Positions 1 through 8,916 of a DNA stretch of 64,000 nucleotides are shown in pieces. Location: positions 19,438 to 83,437 of the forward strand of contig NZ_JANEYT010000020.1 of assembly GCF_024357955.1 (NCBI RefSeq), in the 5' to 3' direction. Numbering within the stretch: the stretch's first letter is position 1; the number at the start of each line of letters is the position of its first letter. The notes below the pieces were generated by a model. That model was not told where the DNA came from, did not search any database, and worked only from the letters and a program-made list of their open reading frames with translations. Source of the DNA: Photobacterium pectinilyticum (GTDB lineage Bacteria; Pseudomonadota; Gammaproteobacteria; Enterobacterales; Vibrionaceae). A program made the position numbers and the translations under genes.

Positions 1-398
1 GCCAGCAAGATGAGGAAACAGCTCGTGAGCTGCTGGAGCAGAACCCGTCTTATGTGTTTTTCAAACCACAGGATAACCTCGATGTGATGGGAACCGCTGG
101 GATCCCGCTGCAGGCTTTTGCCTCGGTCGCTGCTGATCGAGACTATTTGCCGATGGGGAGTGTGTTGTTGGCCGAAGTGCCGCAGCTTGACGAAGCCGGA
201 AACTGGAACGGGCAGCATGTGCTTAAATTATTAATGGCACTCGATACTGGCGGTGCGGTGAAGAAAAATCACCTCGACTTGTACCATGGTATGGGCACCC
301 AAGCTGGCATCGATGCTGGTCATTACAAGCATTTTGGCCGGGTCTGGAAACTAGGGTTGCAGGGCACGAAAACCGAGCAGCCTTGGGTGGCACCGTAG
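1..398 (+). CDS. mltA: Membrane-bound lytic murein transglycosylase A, C-terminal part (5' end outside window)
   Basis: The last 131 residues of MltA, an outer-membrane lytic transglycosylase that cleaves the MurNAc-GlcNAc bond of peptidoglycan to give 1,6-anhydro ends. The reading frame is open from base 3 and runs into the window edge, so the start and lipobox are not seen. The visible part opens with the family stretch NPSYVFFKP and continues into the C-terminal 3D (three-aspartate) domain with DTGGAVKKNHLDLYHGMG. The aspartate of the LDLYHG segment corresponds to the catalytic Asp of E. coli MltA. The downstream tcdA/csdE/csdA neighbourhood matches E. coli. A hairpin terminator follows 33 bases after the stop. 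Confidence 0.95.
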   Translation, partial: QQDEETARELLEQNPSYVFFKPQDNLDVMGTAGIPLQAFASVAADRDYLPMGSVLLAEVPQLDEAGNWNGQHVLKLLMALDTGGAVKKNHLDLYHGMGTQAGIDAGHYKHFGRVWKLGLQGTKTEQPWVAP

Positions 399-430
399 TT
401 TAGCTTGCTGCTGACTGGACAATTTCTAAA

Positions 431-459
431 AGAGTGCGTATAAATCGCACTCTTTCTTT
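431..459 (+). terminator. Intrinsic terminator after mltA
   Basis: Perfect 8-bp arms AGAGTGCG / CGCACTCT around a 7-base loop, followed by TTCTTT. It lies between the mltA stop and tcdA and should end mltA transcription. Confidence 0.75.
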
Positions 460-488
460 ATGAATGTGTGAATCAGCGCGGAACAGCC

Positions 489-1301
489 ATGCGAGAACTA
501 GATACCCCAGCATCAGACAATTATAACCAACGCTTCGGCGGGACCCGCCGTTTGTATGGTAACAGCGAAGTGGAAATTTTCCGTGCCGCGCATGTGTGCG
601 TAATTGGTATTGGCGGTGTCGGCTCGTGGGCGGCAGAAGCGCTGGCGCGTTCAGGGATCGGGGAGTTGACCCTGATTGATATGGATGATGTTTGTGTCAC
701 TAATATCAACCGCCAGATCCATGCGATGTCAGGCACGGTGGGGCAAAGCAAAATTGAGGTGATGGCCGAGCGCATCAAGTTGATCAACCCTGAGTGTAAG
801 ATCAACCTGATTGATGACTTTATCACCCCAGAGAATCAGTCTGAATACATCGACGGACGCTATGACTATGTCCTGGATGCGATTGATAGCATGAAGCCGA
901 AAGCAGCACTGCTGGCTTACTGCAAGAGTAATAAGTACAAGGTGATCACTACCGGCGGTGCGGGTGGTCAAATTGACCCGACCCAGATCCAAATCGCGGA
1001 TCTGACCAAAACGATTCAGGATCCGTTGGCGAAAAAGCTACGTGATACCCTGCGTCGCCACCATAATTTCCCGAAGAACCCAAAGCGCAAGTTTGGTATT
1101 GATTGTGTCTTCTCTACTGAACAATTGAAGTACCCACAGGCTGATGGTTCGGTATGTGGTGTGAAGTCGACGGCTGAAGGGCCGAAGCGAATGGATTGTG
1201 CCAGCGGTTTCGGTGCGGCCACCATGGTGACGGCGACTTTTGGCTTTGTGGCGGTATCTCGTATTTTGCAGAAGCTGGTGGATAAGCATCTGATAAAATA
1301 G
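489..1301 (+). CDS. tcdA: tRNA threonylcarbamoyladenosine dehydratase TcdA (CsdL)
   Basis: An E1/ThiF-like enzyme that converts t6A37 of ANN-decoding tRNAs to cyclic ct6A in an ATP-dependent dehydration. The sequence shows the nucleotide-binding GIGGVGSWAAEAL motif near residue 41 and the adenylation segment DMDDVCVTNINRQIHA. I chose the ATG at 489, which has GGAA 8 bases upstream, over an in-frame GTG at 468 that would add 7 residues; this gives 270 aa. It converges on csdE and csdA, its known sulfur-relay partners in E. coli, which lie on the opposite strand. A strong hairpin terminator follows. Confidence 0.95.
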   Translation: MRELDTPASDNYNQRFGGTRRLYGNSEVEIFRAAHVCVIGIGGVGSWAAEALARSGIGELTLIDMDDVCVTNINRQIHAMSGTVGQSKIEVMAERIKLINPECKINLIDDFITPENQSEYIDGRYDYVLDAIDSMKPKAALLAYCKSNKYKVITTGGAGGQIDPTQIQIADLTKTIQDPLAKKLRDTLRRHHNFPKNPKRKFGIDCVFSTEQLKYPQADGSVCGVKSTAEGPKRMDCASGFGAATMVTATFGFVAVSRILQKLVDKHLIK

Positions 1302-1330
1302 CGTGTTGGGATACGCGATTGAATAAAAGA

Positions 1331-1358
1331 AAAGCGAGGATTTATCCTCGCTTTTTTG
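1331..1358 (+). terminator. Intrinsic terminator after tcdA
   Basis: AAGCGAGGAT / ATCCTCGCTT stem with a very small loop and a run of T. A-rich on the left and T-rich on the right, so it could also work for transcripts arriving from csdE on the other strand. Confidence 0.85.
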
Positions 1359-1373
1359 TTTTGCCCGATGGTT

Positions 1374-1421
1374 ACACCAACCTACATAAATATTTGATCA
1401 ACTACTTATCCAGATTGGTAT
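1374..1421. repeat. Short, internally deleted copy of a Vibrionaceae mini-element
   Basis: 48 bases that start ACACCAACCTACATAAATA and end CTTATCCAGATTGGTAT. These are the two ends of the 162-base element at 59831-59992, joined directly. The right half is identical to the long copy; the left half differs at two bases. It lies between convergent tcdA and csdE. It carries no coding capacity and looks like a non-autonomous palindromic element (MITE or REP-like). Confidence 0.8.
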
Positions 1422-1446
1422 TATTGGCGAGCGGCGCTTAGTGACA

Positions 1447-1878
1447 TTAATCTTCAGCCAGCGTCTTGATTTGTTCGACAATCGCCTTGAGACCGTTGCC
1501 ACGGGAAGGGCTGAGATGAGCGATCAGGTTGAGTTGCTCAAAATAGCCGTCGATATCGAACGCTTGGATTTGATCGGCGCTTTTGCCTTCAAAAGCCGCC
1601 AGTACCAGAGTGATCAGGCCGCGCACAATACGTGCATCGGAATCGGCGGCAAAATGAAAAGTTCCGTCTTCCCGTTGCTGGTGGGTGAGCCAAACCTGGC
1701 TTTCGCAGCCACTGACCTTGAGTTGATCCTGTTTGAGCTCCTCCGGCATGGCTGGCAATTTCTTTCCCAACTGGATCACGTTGCGATAGCGATCTTCCCA
1801 GCCATTGGCCGTCGCCATTTGTGCAATGATTGCCTCGCAGGTAATTTCGGTACCGAAAGGATGGCTTGGCAGTGTCAT
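1447..1878 (-). CDS. csdE: Sulfur acceptor protein CsdE (SufE family)
   Basis: A 143-aa SufE-family protein that accepts persulfide sulfur from the cysteine desulfurase CsdA and stimulates it. The acceptor cysteine is Cys58 in the conserved VSGCESQVW motif, and the SRGNG segment near the C-terminus is also typical. Length agrees with E. coli CsdE (about 147 aa). The gene lies 8 bases downstream of csdA on the same strand, so the two are almost certainly co-transcribed and translationally close. The third member of the E. coli pathway, tcdA (csdL), faces it from the other strand. Confidence 0.95.
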   Translation of the reverse strand: MTLPSHPFGTEITCEAIIAQMATANGWEDRYRNVIQLGKKLPAMPEELKQDQLKVSGCESQVWLTHQQREDGTFHFAADSDARIVRGLITLVLAAFEGKSADQIQAFDIDGYFEQLNLIAHLSPSRGNGLKAIVEQIKTLAED

Positions 1879-1886
1879 AAAATCTC

Positions 1887-3107
1887 CTAAAGCAGGCTGC
1901 AGGCTTTGTGCAGAGCCGCAATAAATTGGTCTATATCTTGTTGGGTATTATACAGCGCAATGGACACTCTGAGTGTACCGCTGACCTTGAGTGCATCCAT
2001 CATCGGGTGGGCACAGTGGTGCCCGGCACGCAGGGCAATGCCTTGCTGATCGAGCAAGGTGGCGATGTCCTGATGGTGGACACCGTCGACCACAAAGGAA
2101 AACAGGCTCGCGTCCGGCTGCAGGCCGATGATCCGCAAGTCTTCTATATCTTGGATCCCTTCAATGGCCCGCTGGCGCAATGTTTGGATATGGTGCTCGG
2201 CCCCTTGGTGGTCGATGCTTTCCAGCCAGTTGACTGCTGCCGCCATCGCCAAACTGCCGGCGACATTGGGGGTGCCGGCTTCGAATTTGCCTGGAAGGGC
2301 TGAGAAGGTGGTACCTTCAAAGCTGACTTTTTCGACCATCTTACCGCCGCCGTGCCATGGTGGCATGGCTTCAAGCAGGGCTTTTTTACCATAAAGTGCG
2401 CCGATCCCTGCCGGGGCAAAAATTTTATGGCCGGAGAACACATAGAAATCGGCATCCAGAGCCTGCACATCGACGTGCTCGTGGGCAACGGCTTGGGCGC
2501 CGTCAATCACGGTAATCGCGCCGATATCGTGGGCGGCTTGGATGATGGCCTCTATCGGGTTACGGGTGCCCGTCACATTGGTGACATGGGCAACAGCGAC
2601 TATCTTGGTATTGGCTGTCAAGCGTTGGGTGAAGGCATCCATATTTAGCGTGCAATCACTGTGCATCGGGATCTTCACGACCTTGGCACCGGTTTGTTCG
2701 GCGACGATTTGCCACGGCACGATGTTGGCGTGGTGTTCAAGTTCGCTGACCAAAATCTCATCCCCGGCCTTGAGGGTGTTGCGGGCATAGGTCTGGGCGA
2801 TCAGGTTAAGGGCTTCGGTCGCCCCACGGGTCCAGATAATTTCCTTACTGTCGGCGGCGTTGATGAAGTGCTGCACCGTCTCTCTTGCTTGCTCGAACTG
2901 CGCCGTGGCTGTAGCCGTCAGGGTATGGCTACCACGGTGGACATTGGCATTGTGGCCACTATAGTACTGCCGGATGGTTTCAATGACTTCCAGCGGCTTT
3001 TGGGTCGTGGCTGCACTGTCGAGGTAGACCAGTGGCTGGCCGTTGCATTCTTGGGCCAGGGCTGGAAATTGCTGGCGAATACGTTGGATATCAAATTGGG
3101 CAGTCAT
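1887..3107 (-). CDS. csdA: Cysteine desulfurase CsdA
   Basis: A 406-aa class V aminotransferase-fold, PLP-dependent enzyme that takes sulfur from L-cysteine to form an enzyme persulfide for transfer to CsdE. The PLP lysine is Lys228 in FSGHKIFAPAGIG and the catalytic cysteine is Cys365 in RAGHHCAHP. This is the group II (SufS/CsdA) active-site form rather than the IscS form. Other motifs seen are YLDSAATTQKP near residue 29 and the HH at 125-126. It begins the csdA-csdE pair and is divergent from gcvA, with the gcvB small RNA upstream on the same strand. Confidence 0.96.
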   Translation of the reverse strand: MTAQFDIQRIRQQFPALAQECNGQPLVYLDSAATTQKPLEVIETIRQYYSGHNANVHRGSHTLTATATAQFEQARETVQHFINAADSKEIIWTRGATEALNLIAQTYARNTLKAGDEILVSELEHHANIVPWQIVAEQTGAKVVKIPMHSDCTLNMDAFTQRLTANTKIVAVAHVTNVTGTRNPIEAIIQAAHDIGAITVIDGAQAVAHEHVDVQALDADFYVFSGHKIFAPAGIGALYGKKALLEAMPPWHGGGKMVEKVSFEGTTFSALPGKFEAGTPNVAGSLAMAAAVNWLESIDHQGAEHHIQTLRQRAIEGIQDIEDLRIIGLQPDASLFSFVVDGVHHQDIATLLDQQGIALRAGHHCAHPMMDALKVSGTLRVSIALYNTQQDIDQFIAALHKACSLL

Positions 3108-3225
3108 GGTGTGTCACATAGCAAAAAAGACAAGAGGGAGATCATGCGGTGAAAAAAACAATAGGGCAAGTTTTTCTCCGGCTGCTTCAATTATACCAAA
3201 CAGCAAAGGTGAGTGGGTGACAGGC

Positions 3226-3415
3226 AAAAAAAAAGCACTGCGTTGGGGCGCAGTGCCAAGAATTTTTTTGACAGACAGGTCAAAAATACAGGAAGTAAAA
3301 TTGGTAGATTGACTACCGAACCGGAATAACCCGGACAATATGCAAACACAACATCGCAACGGCGTGGTCGGTCAAATGCCTGAGGGCTAAAAACTTGGCC
3401 TTGCTCACCGTTGCG
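3226..3415 (-). ncRNA. gcvB: GcvB small regulatory RNA
   Basis: An Hfq-type small RNA that represses many amino-acid and peptide transporter mRNAs. Read on the minus strand it has the GU-rich seed GATGTTGTGTTTGCATATTG (complement of 3338-3357), matching the R1 region of enteric GcvB. It then has ACTTCCTGTATTTTTGACC and CCTGTCTGTC, which match the conserved ACTTCCTGTA and CCTGTCTGTC blocks of E. coli GcvB. It ends in a terminator GCACTGCG-CCCCAA-CGCAGTGC followed by nine T. The position, divergent from gcvA, is as in E. coli. The 5' end is inferred from the promoter and may be off by a few bases; the length is about 190 nt. Confidence 0.9.
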
Positions 3416-3421
3416 GGGCAA

Positions 3422-3450
3422 ATCATAGGGTTTATGTCGCACTTGAACAA
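3422..3450 (-). promoter_or_regulatory. gcvB promoter
   Basis: On the minus strand, -35 TTGTTC (3450-3445), a 17-base spacer and -10 TATGAT (3427-3422) place the start near 3415. The -35 lies only about 10 bases from the likely gcvA -10 (TATAAT, 3460-3465, plus strand), so the two divergent promoters nearly abut. A CTAAT pentamer, the reported GcvA-binding core, is at 3483-3487. Confidence 0.7.
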
Positions 3451-3498
3451 TGGACAATTTATAATGTTTCCCATAAAAAAAACTAATGCAGGAAAAGT

Positions 3499-4437
3499 AT
3501 GTCCAGACGTCTCCCTCCACTCAATTCACTAAAAGTCTTTGAAGCGGCAGCCCGTAACCTCAGCTTTACCCGTGCTGCGGAAGAGTTATTTGTCACACAA
3601 GCGGCTGTAAGCCACCAAATTAAAGCGCTTGAGGAATTTTTGGGGCTGAAATTATTTCGCCGTCGTAATCGTTCTTTATTGCTAACTGAAGAGGGGCAGA
3701 GCTATTTTCTCGATATAAAAGACATATTTTCTGCAATCTCTGATGCCACTGATAAGGTCTTGGAGCGCGGCGCGAAAGGGGCATTAACCATTAGTTTACC
3801 TCCTAGTTTTGCCATCCAGTGGTTGGTGCCTCGTTTAGCGGATTTTAATGAGCAGCACCCGGATATCGATGTGCGGATTAAAGCGGTGGACTTGGATGAG
3901 GGCTCGTTGACCGAAGATGTCGATGTCGCTATTTACTACGGCCGGGGTAACTGGCCGGGACTGCGGGCCGATAAGCTGTATCAGGAGTTCTTGCTGCCGG
4001 TCTGCTCACCGATGCTGCTTGGTGGCGCTAAGCCGCTGCGTACGCTGGATGATCTGAAACTCCACACCTTACTGCATGACACCTCACGCAAGGAGTGGAA
4101 AAACTATGTTCGCCATCACGGCATAGAAGGGACTAACGTCAATCAGGGGCCGATTTTCAGTCACTCGACCATGGTACTGCAGGCGGCTGCGCACGGTCAG
4201 GGAATAGCTCTTGGCAACAATGTACTGGCTCAGCCAGAGTTGGAGGCGGGCCGCTTAGTATGCCCATTTGATGAAGTATTGATGAGCAAGAATGCATTCT
4301 TCCTCGTGTGCCAAGAGCGTCAGGCCGAAACCGGCCGTATTCAGGCCTTCCGTGATTGGGTGCTGGCCAAGGCTGCCCGTGAGCAGGAAGCTATGCCGGA
4401 TGTCGATAATATGCCAGATGTGGAAGATGGTCTGTAG
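3499..4437 (+). CDS. gcvA: LysR-family regulator GcvA of the glycine cleavage system
   Basis: A 312-aa LysR-type regulator. Residues 1-65 hold the winged helix-turn-helix (LPPLNSLKVFEAAARNLSFT, then AAEELFVTQAAVSHQIKALE); residues about 92-295 are the periplasmic-binding-like effector domain. In enteric bacteria GcvA activates the glycine cleavage genes and gcvB and represses itself. The divergent gcvB RNA and the downstream DUF423-rlmM pair (E. coli ygdD-rlmM) support orthology. A CTAAT box lies 12 bases before the start codon. The C-terminus has a short acidic repeat-like tail (MPDVDNMPDVEDGL) that is extra to the fold. Confidence 0.93.
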   Translation: MSRRLPPLNSLKVFEAAARNLSFTRAAEELFVTQAAVSHQIKALEEFLGLKLFRRRNRSLLLTEEGQSYFLDIKDIFSAISDATDKVLERGAKGALTISLPPSFAIQWLVPRLADFNEQHPDIDVRIKAVDLDEGSLTEDVDVAIYYGRGNWPGLRADKLYQEFLLPVCSPMLLGGAKPLRTLDDLKLHTLLHDTSRKEWKNYVRHHGIEGTNVNQGPIFSHSTMVLQAAAHGQGIALGNNVLAQPELEAGRLVCPFDEVLMSKNAFFLVCQERQAETGRIQAFRDWVLAKAAREQEAMPDVDNMPDVEDGL

Positions 4438-4451
4438 GGTGAACAGGGATT

Positions 4452-5132
4452 ATGTTGGAGACGAGTGTGACCGAGTGCATGATTGATATGCCGCCAAGTG
4501 GCGAATATAGCGCGACCTTCCTGTTTGCCCATGGTGCCGGGGCAGGAATGGAGCATGAATTTATGGCCGATATCGCCAAAGGCCTTGCCCTTAAGGGGAT
4601 CCGAGTGGTGCGGTTTGAGTTTCCCTATATGGTCAAGCGCCGTGAAGATGGCAAGAAGCGTCCGCCAGACAGACAGCCTAAGCTGTTATTGGATTTCCAG
4701 CACCACATAGAGGCGTTTTCCCAAGAAGGCAACTTAGTGATTGGCGGAAAATCAATGGGGGGACGGATGGCCAGCCTGATGGTGACCGATATTGCTAATG
4801 AGTCGCCGGATGTGATGAACTGCCAAGATAAAGTCAAAGGCGTTGCTTGCTTGGGCTTTCCGTTCCATCCGCCGGGCAAGCCTGAGAATTTTCGCGGTGA
4901 TCATTTGCAAGCCATCACACTGCCAACCTTGATCCTGCAAGGGGAGCGCGATACGTTCGGTACCCGCAGCGAAGTAGAAGGCTGGCAATATGCTCCGAGC
5001 GTTGAGGTTGGCTTTCTACCCGATGGTGACCACAGTTTCAAGCCGCGCAAGGCATCGGGCCATACCGAGCTGGGCAATCGCCAGTTGACCGTAAAGTTAC
5101 TGGCGAAGTTCATCACTGAATGTACGGCCTAG
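4452..5132 (+). CDS. Alpha/beta hydrolase of the KANL3/Tex30-like family
   Basis: A 226-aa cytoplasmic alpha/beta hydrolase with no signal peptide. A full triad can be read: Ser101 in the nucleophile elbow GGKSMGGR, Asp167 in LQGERDTFG, and His194 in PDGDHSF. The oxyanion segment FAHGAGAGMEHEF follows strand 3. This pattern belongs to the dienelactone-hydrolase/Tex30-type proteins whose substrate is unknown. It starts 14 bases after gcvA and is followed 9 bases later by the DUF423 gene, so it probably sits in a gcvA-hydrolase-DUF423-rlmM transcription unit. E. coli has no gene at this place between gcvA and ygdD, as I recall. Confidence 0.8.
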   Translation: MLETSVTECMIDMPPSGEYSATFLFAHGAGAGMEHEFMADIAKGLALKGIRVVRFEFPYMVKRREDGKKRPPDRQPKLLLDFQHHIEAFSQEGNLVIGGKSMGGRMASLMVTDIANESPDVMNCQDKVKGVACLGFPFHPPGKPENFRGDHLQAITLPTLILQGERDTFGTRSEVEGWQYAPSVEVGFLPDGDHSFKPRKASGHTELGNRQLTVKLLAKFITECTA

Positions 5133-5141
5133 GGGGGAGGT

Positions 5142-5525
5142 ATGATGGATAAATCAAGCCGTTGGCTGTTGGTGTTTGCTGCTATGAGCGGCGCAGTTAC
5201 CGTGGCTCTGGGCGCATTTGCAGCTCATGGCCTAAAGTCACAATTGCCGCCGTATCTGCTCGGAGTCTTTGAAACTGGCGTCCAGTATCAGGCCTGGCAT
5301 TCCCTGGCGATCTTTGGCTGTGCAATATTGGCACGCATTCTTCCGTCAAAAGGGGTATTATACGCAGCCCTGTTTTTTGTGGCAGGGATCATACTCTTTA
5401 GTGGCAGCTTGTATGCGCTGGCATTGACGGGTATCAAGTGGTTTGGCCCCATCACCCCGATGGGAGGCGTCTGTTTTATCATAGGCTGGGTAGCGCTTGC
5501 AGTGGCTGCCTGGCGTTCAGCTTGA
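5142..5525 (+). CDS. DUF423 family inner-membrane protein (YgdD-like)
   Basis: A 127-aa hydrophobic protein with about four predicted membrane spans (near residues 7-27, 45-65, 72-92, 98-120). The family mark AAHGLKSQLPPYLLGVFETG is present. Function is not established. A very strong ribosome site (GGGGGGAGG) lies just upstream; ATG codons at 5142 and 5145 are both usable, and I kept the first. It lies between the hydrolase and rlmM, the same place as E. coli ygdD relative to gcvA and rlmM. Confidence 0.85.
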   Translation: MMDKSSRWLLVFAAMSGAVTVALGAFAAHGLKSQLPPYLLGVFETGVQYQAWHSLAIFGCAILARILPSKGVLYAALFFVAGIILFSGSLYALALTGIKWFGPITPMGGVCFIIGWVALAVAAWRSA

Positions 5526-5534
5526 GGGTTGAGA

Positions 5535-6617
5535 GTGAATCAAGTTCTGTTGTACTGCCGTCCCGGCTTCGAGAAAGAATGTGCCGGTGAAGTTCAAGAC
5601 AAAGCAAATGCACTGGAGTTGTATGGCTTTCCTCGCGCAAAAAACAATAGCGGTTATGTGTTGTTTGAGTTCTACCAGGCGGGTGATGCGGATAAGTTTA
5701 TCCAACAACAACCGTTTTCCGAGCTGATCTTTGCCCGCCAGATGGTCGCAGTGATGCCTATGCTGGAACATCTACCGCAAGAAGACCGTATTTCACCAAT
5801 CATGGAAACGGTAGCGGATTTCCCTCGCTGTGGCGATCTGCGTGTTGAAACACCAGATACCAACGAAGCCAAAGAGCTGCTGAAGTTCTGCCGCAAGTTT
5901 ACTGTGCCGCTTCGTCAGGCATTGCGTAAGTCTGGGGCTTTGTACAATAAGGACAACCTGAAAAAGCCGGTTATGCACCTGTGCTTCATTGCGCCGGGCT
6001 GCTGTTTTGTGGGTTACTCTTACACATTTAACAATTCCTCGTTCTTTATGGGGATCCCACGCCTTAAGTTCCCGTCGGATTCGCCAAGCCGCTCGACCCT
6101 GAAGCTGGAAGAAGCATTTCACGTCTTTATTCCACGTGAAGAGTGGGATGAGCGTCTGGCTCCCGGCATGTGGGGCGTTGATTTGGGTGCCTGCCCGGGT
6201 GGCTGGACTTATCAGTTGGTTAAGCGTTCGATGTTTGTCCACGCGATTGATAACGGCCAGATGGCACAGAGCCTGATGGATACCGGTCAGGTTAAGCACC
6301 ACGCGGTCGATGGTTTCAAGTTTGAGCCACCACGTAAGAACGTGACGTGGATTGTTTGTGACATGATCGAAAAGCCAGCCCGAGTAGCGCACCTGATGGG
6401 TGATTGGCTGATCAAGGCCTGGGCGAAAGAAGCCATCTTCAACCTTAAGCTGCCGATGAAAGGTCGTTACGATGAGGTACTGCAGGACATCGAGAACCTG
6501 AAAGTGTACCTGATCCAGAATGGGGTGAAGTTCAAGCTACAGGCCAAGCACCTGTACCACGACCGTGAAGAAATCACGGTACATATCCAGCGCCTGGATA
6601 ACCGTTCGCCGCACTAA
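5535..6617 (+). CDS. rlmM: 23S rRNA 2'-O-ribose C2498 methyltransferase RlmM
   Basis: A 360-aa SAM-dependent enzyme that methylates the 2'-O of C2498 in 23S rRNA. The N-terminal THUMP-like region begins [20 protein letters not shown], nearly the same as E. coli. The Rossmann methyltransferase domain has the SAM motif [15 protein letters not shown] near residue 216 and the catalytic-type lysine in NLKLPMKG. I chose the GTG at 5535, because it reproduces the E. coli MNK-type start; the in-frame TTG two codons upstream is less likely. It ends the gcvA-to-rlmM run, 9 bases after the DUF423 gene, and is followed by a bidirectional terminator. Confidence 0.94.
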   Translation: MNQVLLYCRPGFEKECAGEVQDKANALELYGFPRAKNNSGYVLFEFYQAGDADKFIQQQPFSELIFARQMVAVMPMLEHLPQEDRISPIMETVADFPRCGDLRVETPDTNEAKELLKFCRKFTVPLRQALRKSGALYNKDNLKKPVMHLCFIAPGCCFVGYSYTFNNSSFFMGIPRLKFPSDSPSRSTLKLEEAFHVFIPREEWDERLAPGMWGVDLGACPGGWTYQLVKRSMFVHAIDNGQMAQSLMDTGQVKHHAVDGFKFEPPRKNVTWIVCDMIEKPARVAHLMGDWLIKAWAKEAIFNLKLPMKGRYDEVLQDIENLKVYLIQNGVKFKLQAKHLYHDREEITVHIQRLDNRSPH

Positions 6618-6633
6618 TCGGTCATATTGAAAA

Positions 6634-6656
6634 AACGCCACCTTAGGGTGGCGTTC
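6634..6656. terminator. Hairpin terminator between convergent rlmM and xni
   Basis: AACGCCACC / GGGTGGCGTT stem with a TTA-type loop, A-tract on the left and TTCTTGT on the right. It probably serves both rlmM and xni. Confidence 0.7.
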
Positions 6657-6662
6657 TTGTAT

Positions 6663-7439
6663 CTAGTTTCCCGCTTCGAAACGAATATCCTGCAGGTTGA
6701 AGCCGAGTACCAGATCGGTTTTCAATGAGGCAACTTGCTTGGAGGCGACGGCTTCCTCACGGCAGGCGTCGATTTTCTTTTGCCACTTGGCGGGTAGGTC
6801 GTCGGCAGCCAGAATCGCCTCGAGGTTAGGGTAGAGGCCTAGCAGTTCGACGGCGGCTTTGGGGCCGATCCCGGTCACGCCTGGGATTTTACTCGAGCTG
6901 ATCCCAGCCAGTCCCCAGTAGTCCGGCAGTTGTTCGGGTTTGACGCCAAATTCCTTTTCGACAAAGGGACTATCGAGCCAGCGTTGCTGGAAGTAATCAC
7001 GGATCCGTAATGTCGGCTGGAGCAGTTGGCAGTAGCCCTTGTCGGTTGAGATGATCGTGACCTGTTGGCCACGCGAAGCGACTTTCAGTGCCAGTGTCGC
7101 GACCAAATCATCGGCTTCATCACCGTCCGACAGCAATGAGTCGATCCCCATATCCATGAAGGCATCTTGGATCACGTCCATTCCGGTCATCAGCTCTTCG
7201 GGCATTGGTTTTCGCCCTTCTTTGTAGTGCGGGAGCAACTCGGCTCGCCAGCCCCTGTCTTCACCATGGTGATCAAAGACCGCGACGATATGGGTCGGCT
7301 GGCTGCTTTTAATTATTTTCCCCAGAGCCTGACAGCAGACCTTGGCAGTGTTTGGGATATCGGGCTCACCATGCTGGGCGGCATGGACGCGGCGGATCAG
7401 GTTGAGGGCATCAATGATGACAAGGTGGATAGACGACAT
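6663..7439 (-). CDS. xni: Flap endonuclease Xni (ExoIX/YgdG)
   Basis: A 258-aa protein of the FEN/5'-nuclease superfamily, like the N-terminal domain of DNA polymerase I. It starts with [20 protein letters not shown], then has the central acidic cluster [14 protein letters not shown] and [10 protein letters not shown], and the helix-hairpin-helix [21 protein letters not shown] near residue 180. E. coli Xni has flap endonuclease activity with a reduced metal site. It is transcribed away from ppnN, whose terminator lies between the two genes. Confidence 0.93.
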   Translation of the reverse strand: MSSIHLVIIDALNLIRRVHAAQHGEPDIPNTAKVCCQALGKIIKSSQPTHIVAVFDHHGEDRGWRAELLPHYKEGRKPMPEELMTGMDVIQDAFMDMGIDSLLSDGDEADDLVATLALKVASRGQQVTIISTDKGYCQLLQPTLRIRDYFQQRWLDSPFVEKEFGVKPEQLPDYWGLAGISSSKIPGVTGIGPKAAVELLGLYPNLEAILAADDLPAKWQKKIDACREEAVASKQVASLKTDLVLGFNLQDIRFEAGN

Positions 7440-7462
7440 AGCGTAAACCGTTTAGCTGTAAA

Positions 7463-7486
7463 GAAAAAAGGGTCAACAGACCCTTC
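7463..7486 (-). terminator. Intrinsic terminator after ppnN
   Basis: On the minus strand AAGGGTC-TGTT-GACCCTT followed by TTTTTCTTT. It lies 54 bases past the ppnN stop and just before the xni start, separating the two genes. Confidence 0.8.
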
Positions 7487-7539
7487 ATTGTACGCATTGT
7501 TGTATCGAATGTGCACCGCCATCTAGTATGCGGGAGTGA

Positions 7540-8916
7540 TTATTTCGCAATCGGTGGGGCAGCGGTGATGATTTCGTAGCAGGGCTCGTAGTGGCTACCG
7601 GGGAGTTTCATCCGTTGTTGAGCGACAAATTGTGTTAGCAGTTTGTCCATCCGCTTCATCAGGGCGATATCACCATTGATTTTAAAACGCCCTTTTCGCT
7701 CGATTTCGCGGATCCCTTCCTCCTTGACGTTACCGGCAACAATACCCGAGAAGGCCCGGCGCAAGTTGGCGGCAAGGTGCTCTGGTCGCTGGTTCAAGTG
7801 CAAATCCAGGCTGGCCATTGATTCATGGGTGGGTTCGAACGGCAGCTGGAATTCCGGCGGAATTGCCAGTGACCAGTTATAGCTGTATGCGTCACCAGTT
7901 GCCAAGCGCTGTTCTTTGATAAGCGGCATGGCTGATTTCATGACCCGTGCCACTTGGGCAGGATCATCAATGATGATCTGGTAATGCTTGGCTGCGGCGT
8001 CACCTAAGGTATCGCGAATAAAACTGTCGAGGGTACGGAAATAAGGCTCGGATTCTTTTGGTCCGGTGAGTACGACCGGCATTGGCTGATCGGCATTTTG
8101 CGGTTCCATCAAGATACCGAGGATATAAAGCAGCTCCTCGGCGGTACCAGCCCCGCCTGGGAAGATAATGATGCCGTGGCCGACTCGGACAAATGCTTCC
8201 AGGCGTTTTTCGATATCCGGCAAGATCACCAGCTCGTTCACGATCGGGTTTGGGGGCTCGGCGGCAATAATTGACGGTTCGGTCAGGCCAATAAAGCGGC
8301 TGTTGTGATATCGCTGTTTGGCATGGCCAATAGCTGCGCCTTTCATCGGCCCCTCCATTGCTCCGGGGCCACAGCCGGTACAGATATTAAGTTCGCGCAG
8401 TCCCAATTCGTTGCCGACTTCGCGGGTGTATTGGTACTCGACAGGGTTGATGGAGTGACCGCCCCAGCATACGACAATATTGGGGTCTTGCCCTGAACGG
8501 ACAGTTTTGGCATTGCGCAGCACACTGAAGACAAAATTGGTAATGTGTGGCGCACTGGTCAGGTTGATGTCTTTGCGCTGCTGGACATGCATGTTGACGT
8601 AAACAATATCGCGCAGAACGGCAAACATATGCTCCTGGATACCCCGGATGATCCGACCGTCGACAAAGGCGTGCTCAGGGGGGTTCATTAATTCGAGTTT
8701 TATCCCGCGTTCACGTCGCATGACGTTCACATCGAAGCTTTTGTGTTTTTCGAGTAGTTCTTTCGAGTTGTCGGTGTGGCTGCCAGAATTGAGTACCGCC
8801 AATGAGCAGTTACGGTACAGACGATAGATGTCACTGGAGGCCGTTGCTTTGAGCAAGTCGACTTCGTGCTGAGAAAGTAGGTCCATAGAACCTACCGGAC
8901 TGATATGAGTGATCAT
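7540..8916 (-). CDS. ppnN: Pyrimidine/purine nucleotide 5'-monophosphate nucleosidase PpnN
   Basis: A 458-aa LOG-family enzyme that cleaves nucleoside monophosphates into base and ribose 5-phosphate; E. coli PpnN is allosterically stimulated by (p)ppGpp. The lysine-decarboxylase-like motif [15 protein letters not shown] is present, with [15 protein letters not shown] upstream. The start is the ATG at 8916: it gives [12 protein letters not shown], almost the E. coli start, and has GGGAGG 5-6 bases upstream. A longer in-frame start at 8967 lacks support. The start and ribosome site lie inside a 9-bp direct repeat, listed separately. A terminator follows the gene. Confidence 0.94.
   Translation of the reverse strand: MITHISPVGSMDLLSQHEVDLLKATASSDIYRLYRNCSLAVLNSGSHTDNSKELLEKHKSFDVNVMRRERGIKLELMNPPEHAFVDGRIIRGIQEHMFAVLRDIVYVNMHVQQRKDINLTSAPHITNFVFSVLRNAKTVRSGQDPNIVVCWGGHSINPVEYQYTREVGNELGLRELNICTGCGPGAMEGPMKGAAIGHAKQRYHNSRFIGLTEPSIIAAEPPNPIVNELVILPDIEKRLEAFVRVGHGIIIFPGGAGTAEELLYILGILMEPQNADQPMPVVLTGPKESEPYFRTLDSFIRDTLGDAAAKHYQIIIDDPAQVARVMKSAMPLIKEQRLATGDAYSYNWSLAIPPEFQLPFEPTHESMASLDLHLNQRPEHLAANLRRAFSGIVAGNVKEEGIREIERKGRFKINGDIALMKRMDKLLTQFVAQQRMKLPGSHYEPCYEIITAAPPIAK

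Noticed and set aside
1908..3152. Several long plus-strand frames opposite csdA (for example 131 and 163 codons)
   Set aside because: They are antisense shadows of a clear csdA; high GC third positions keep the frames open, and their proteins resemble nothing known.
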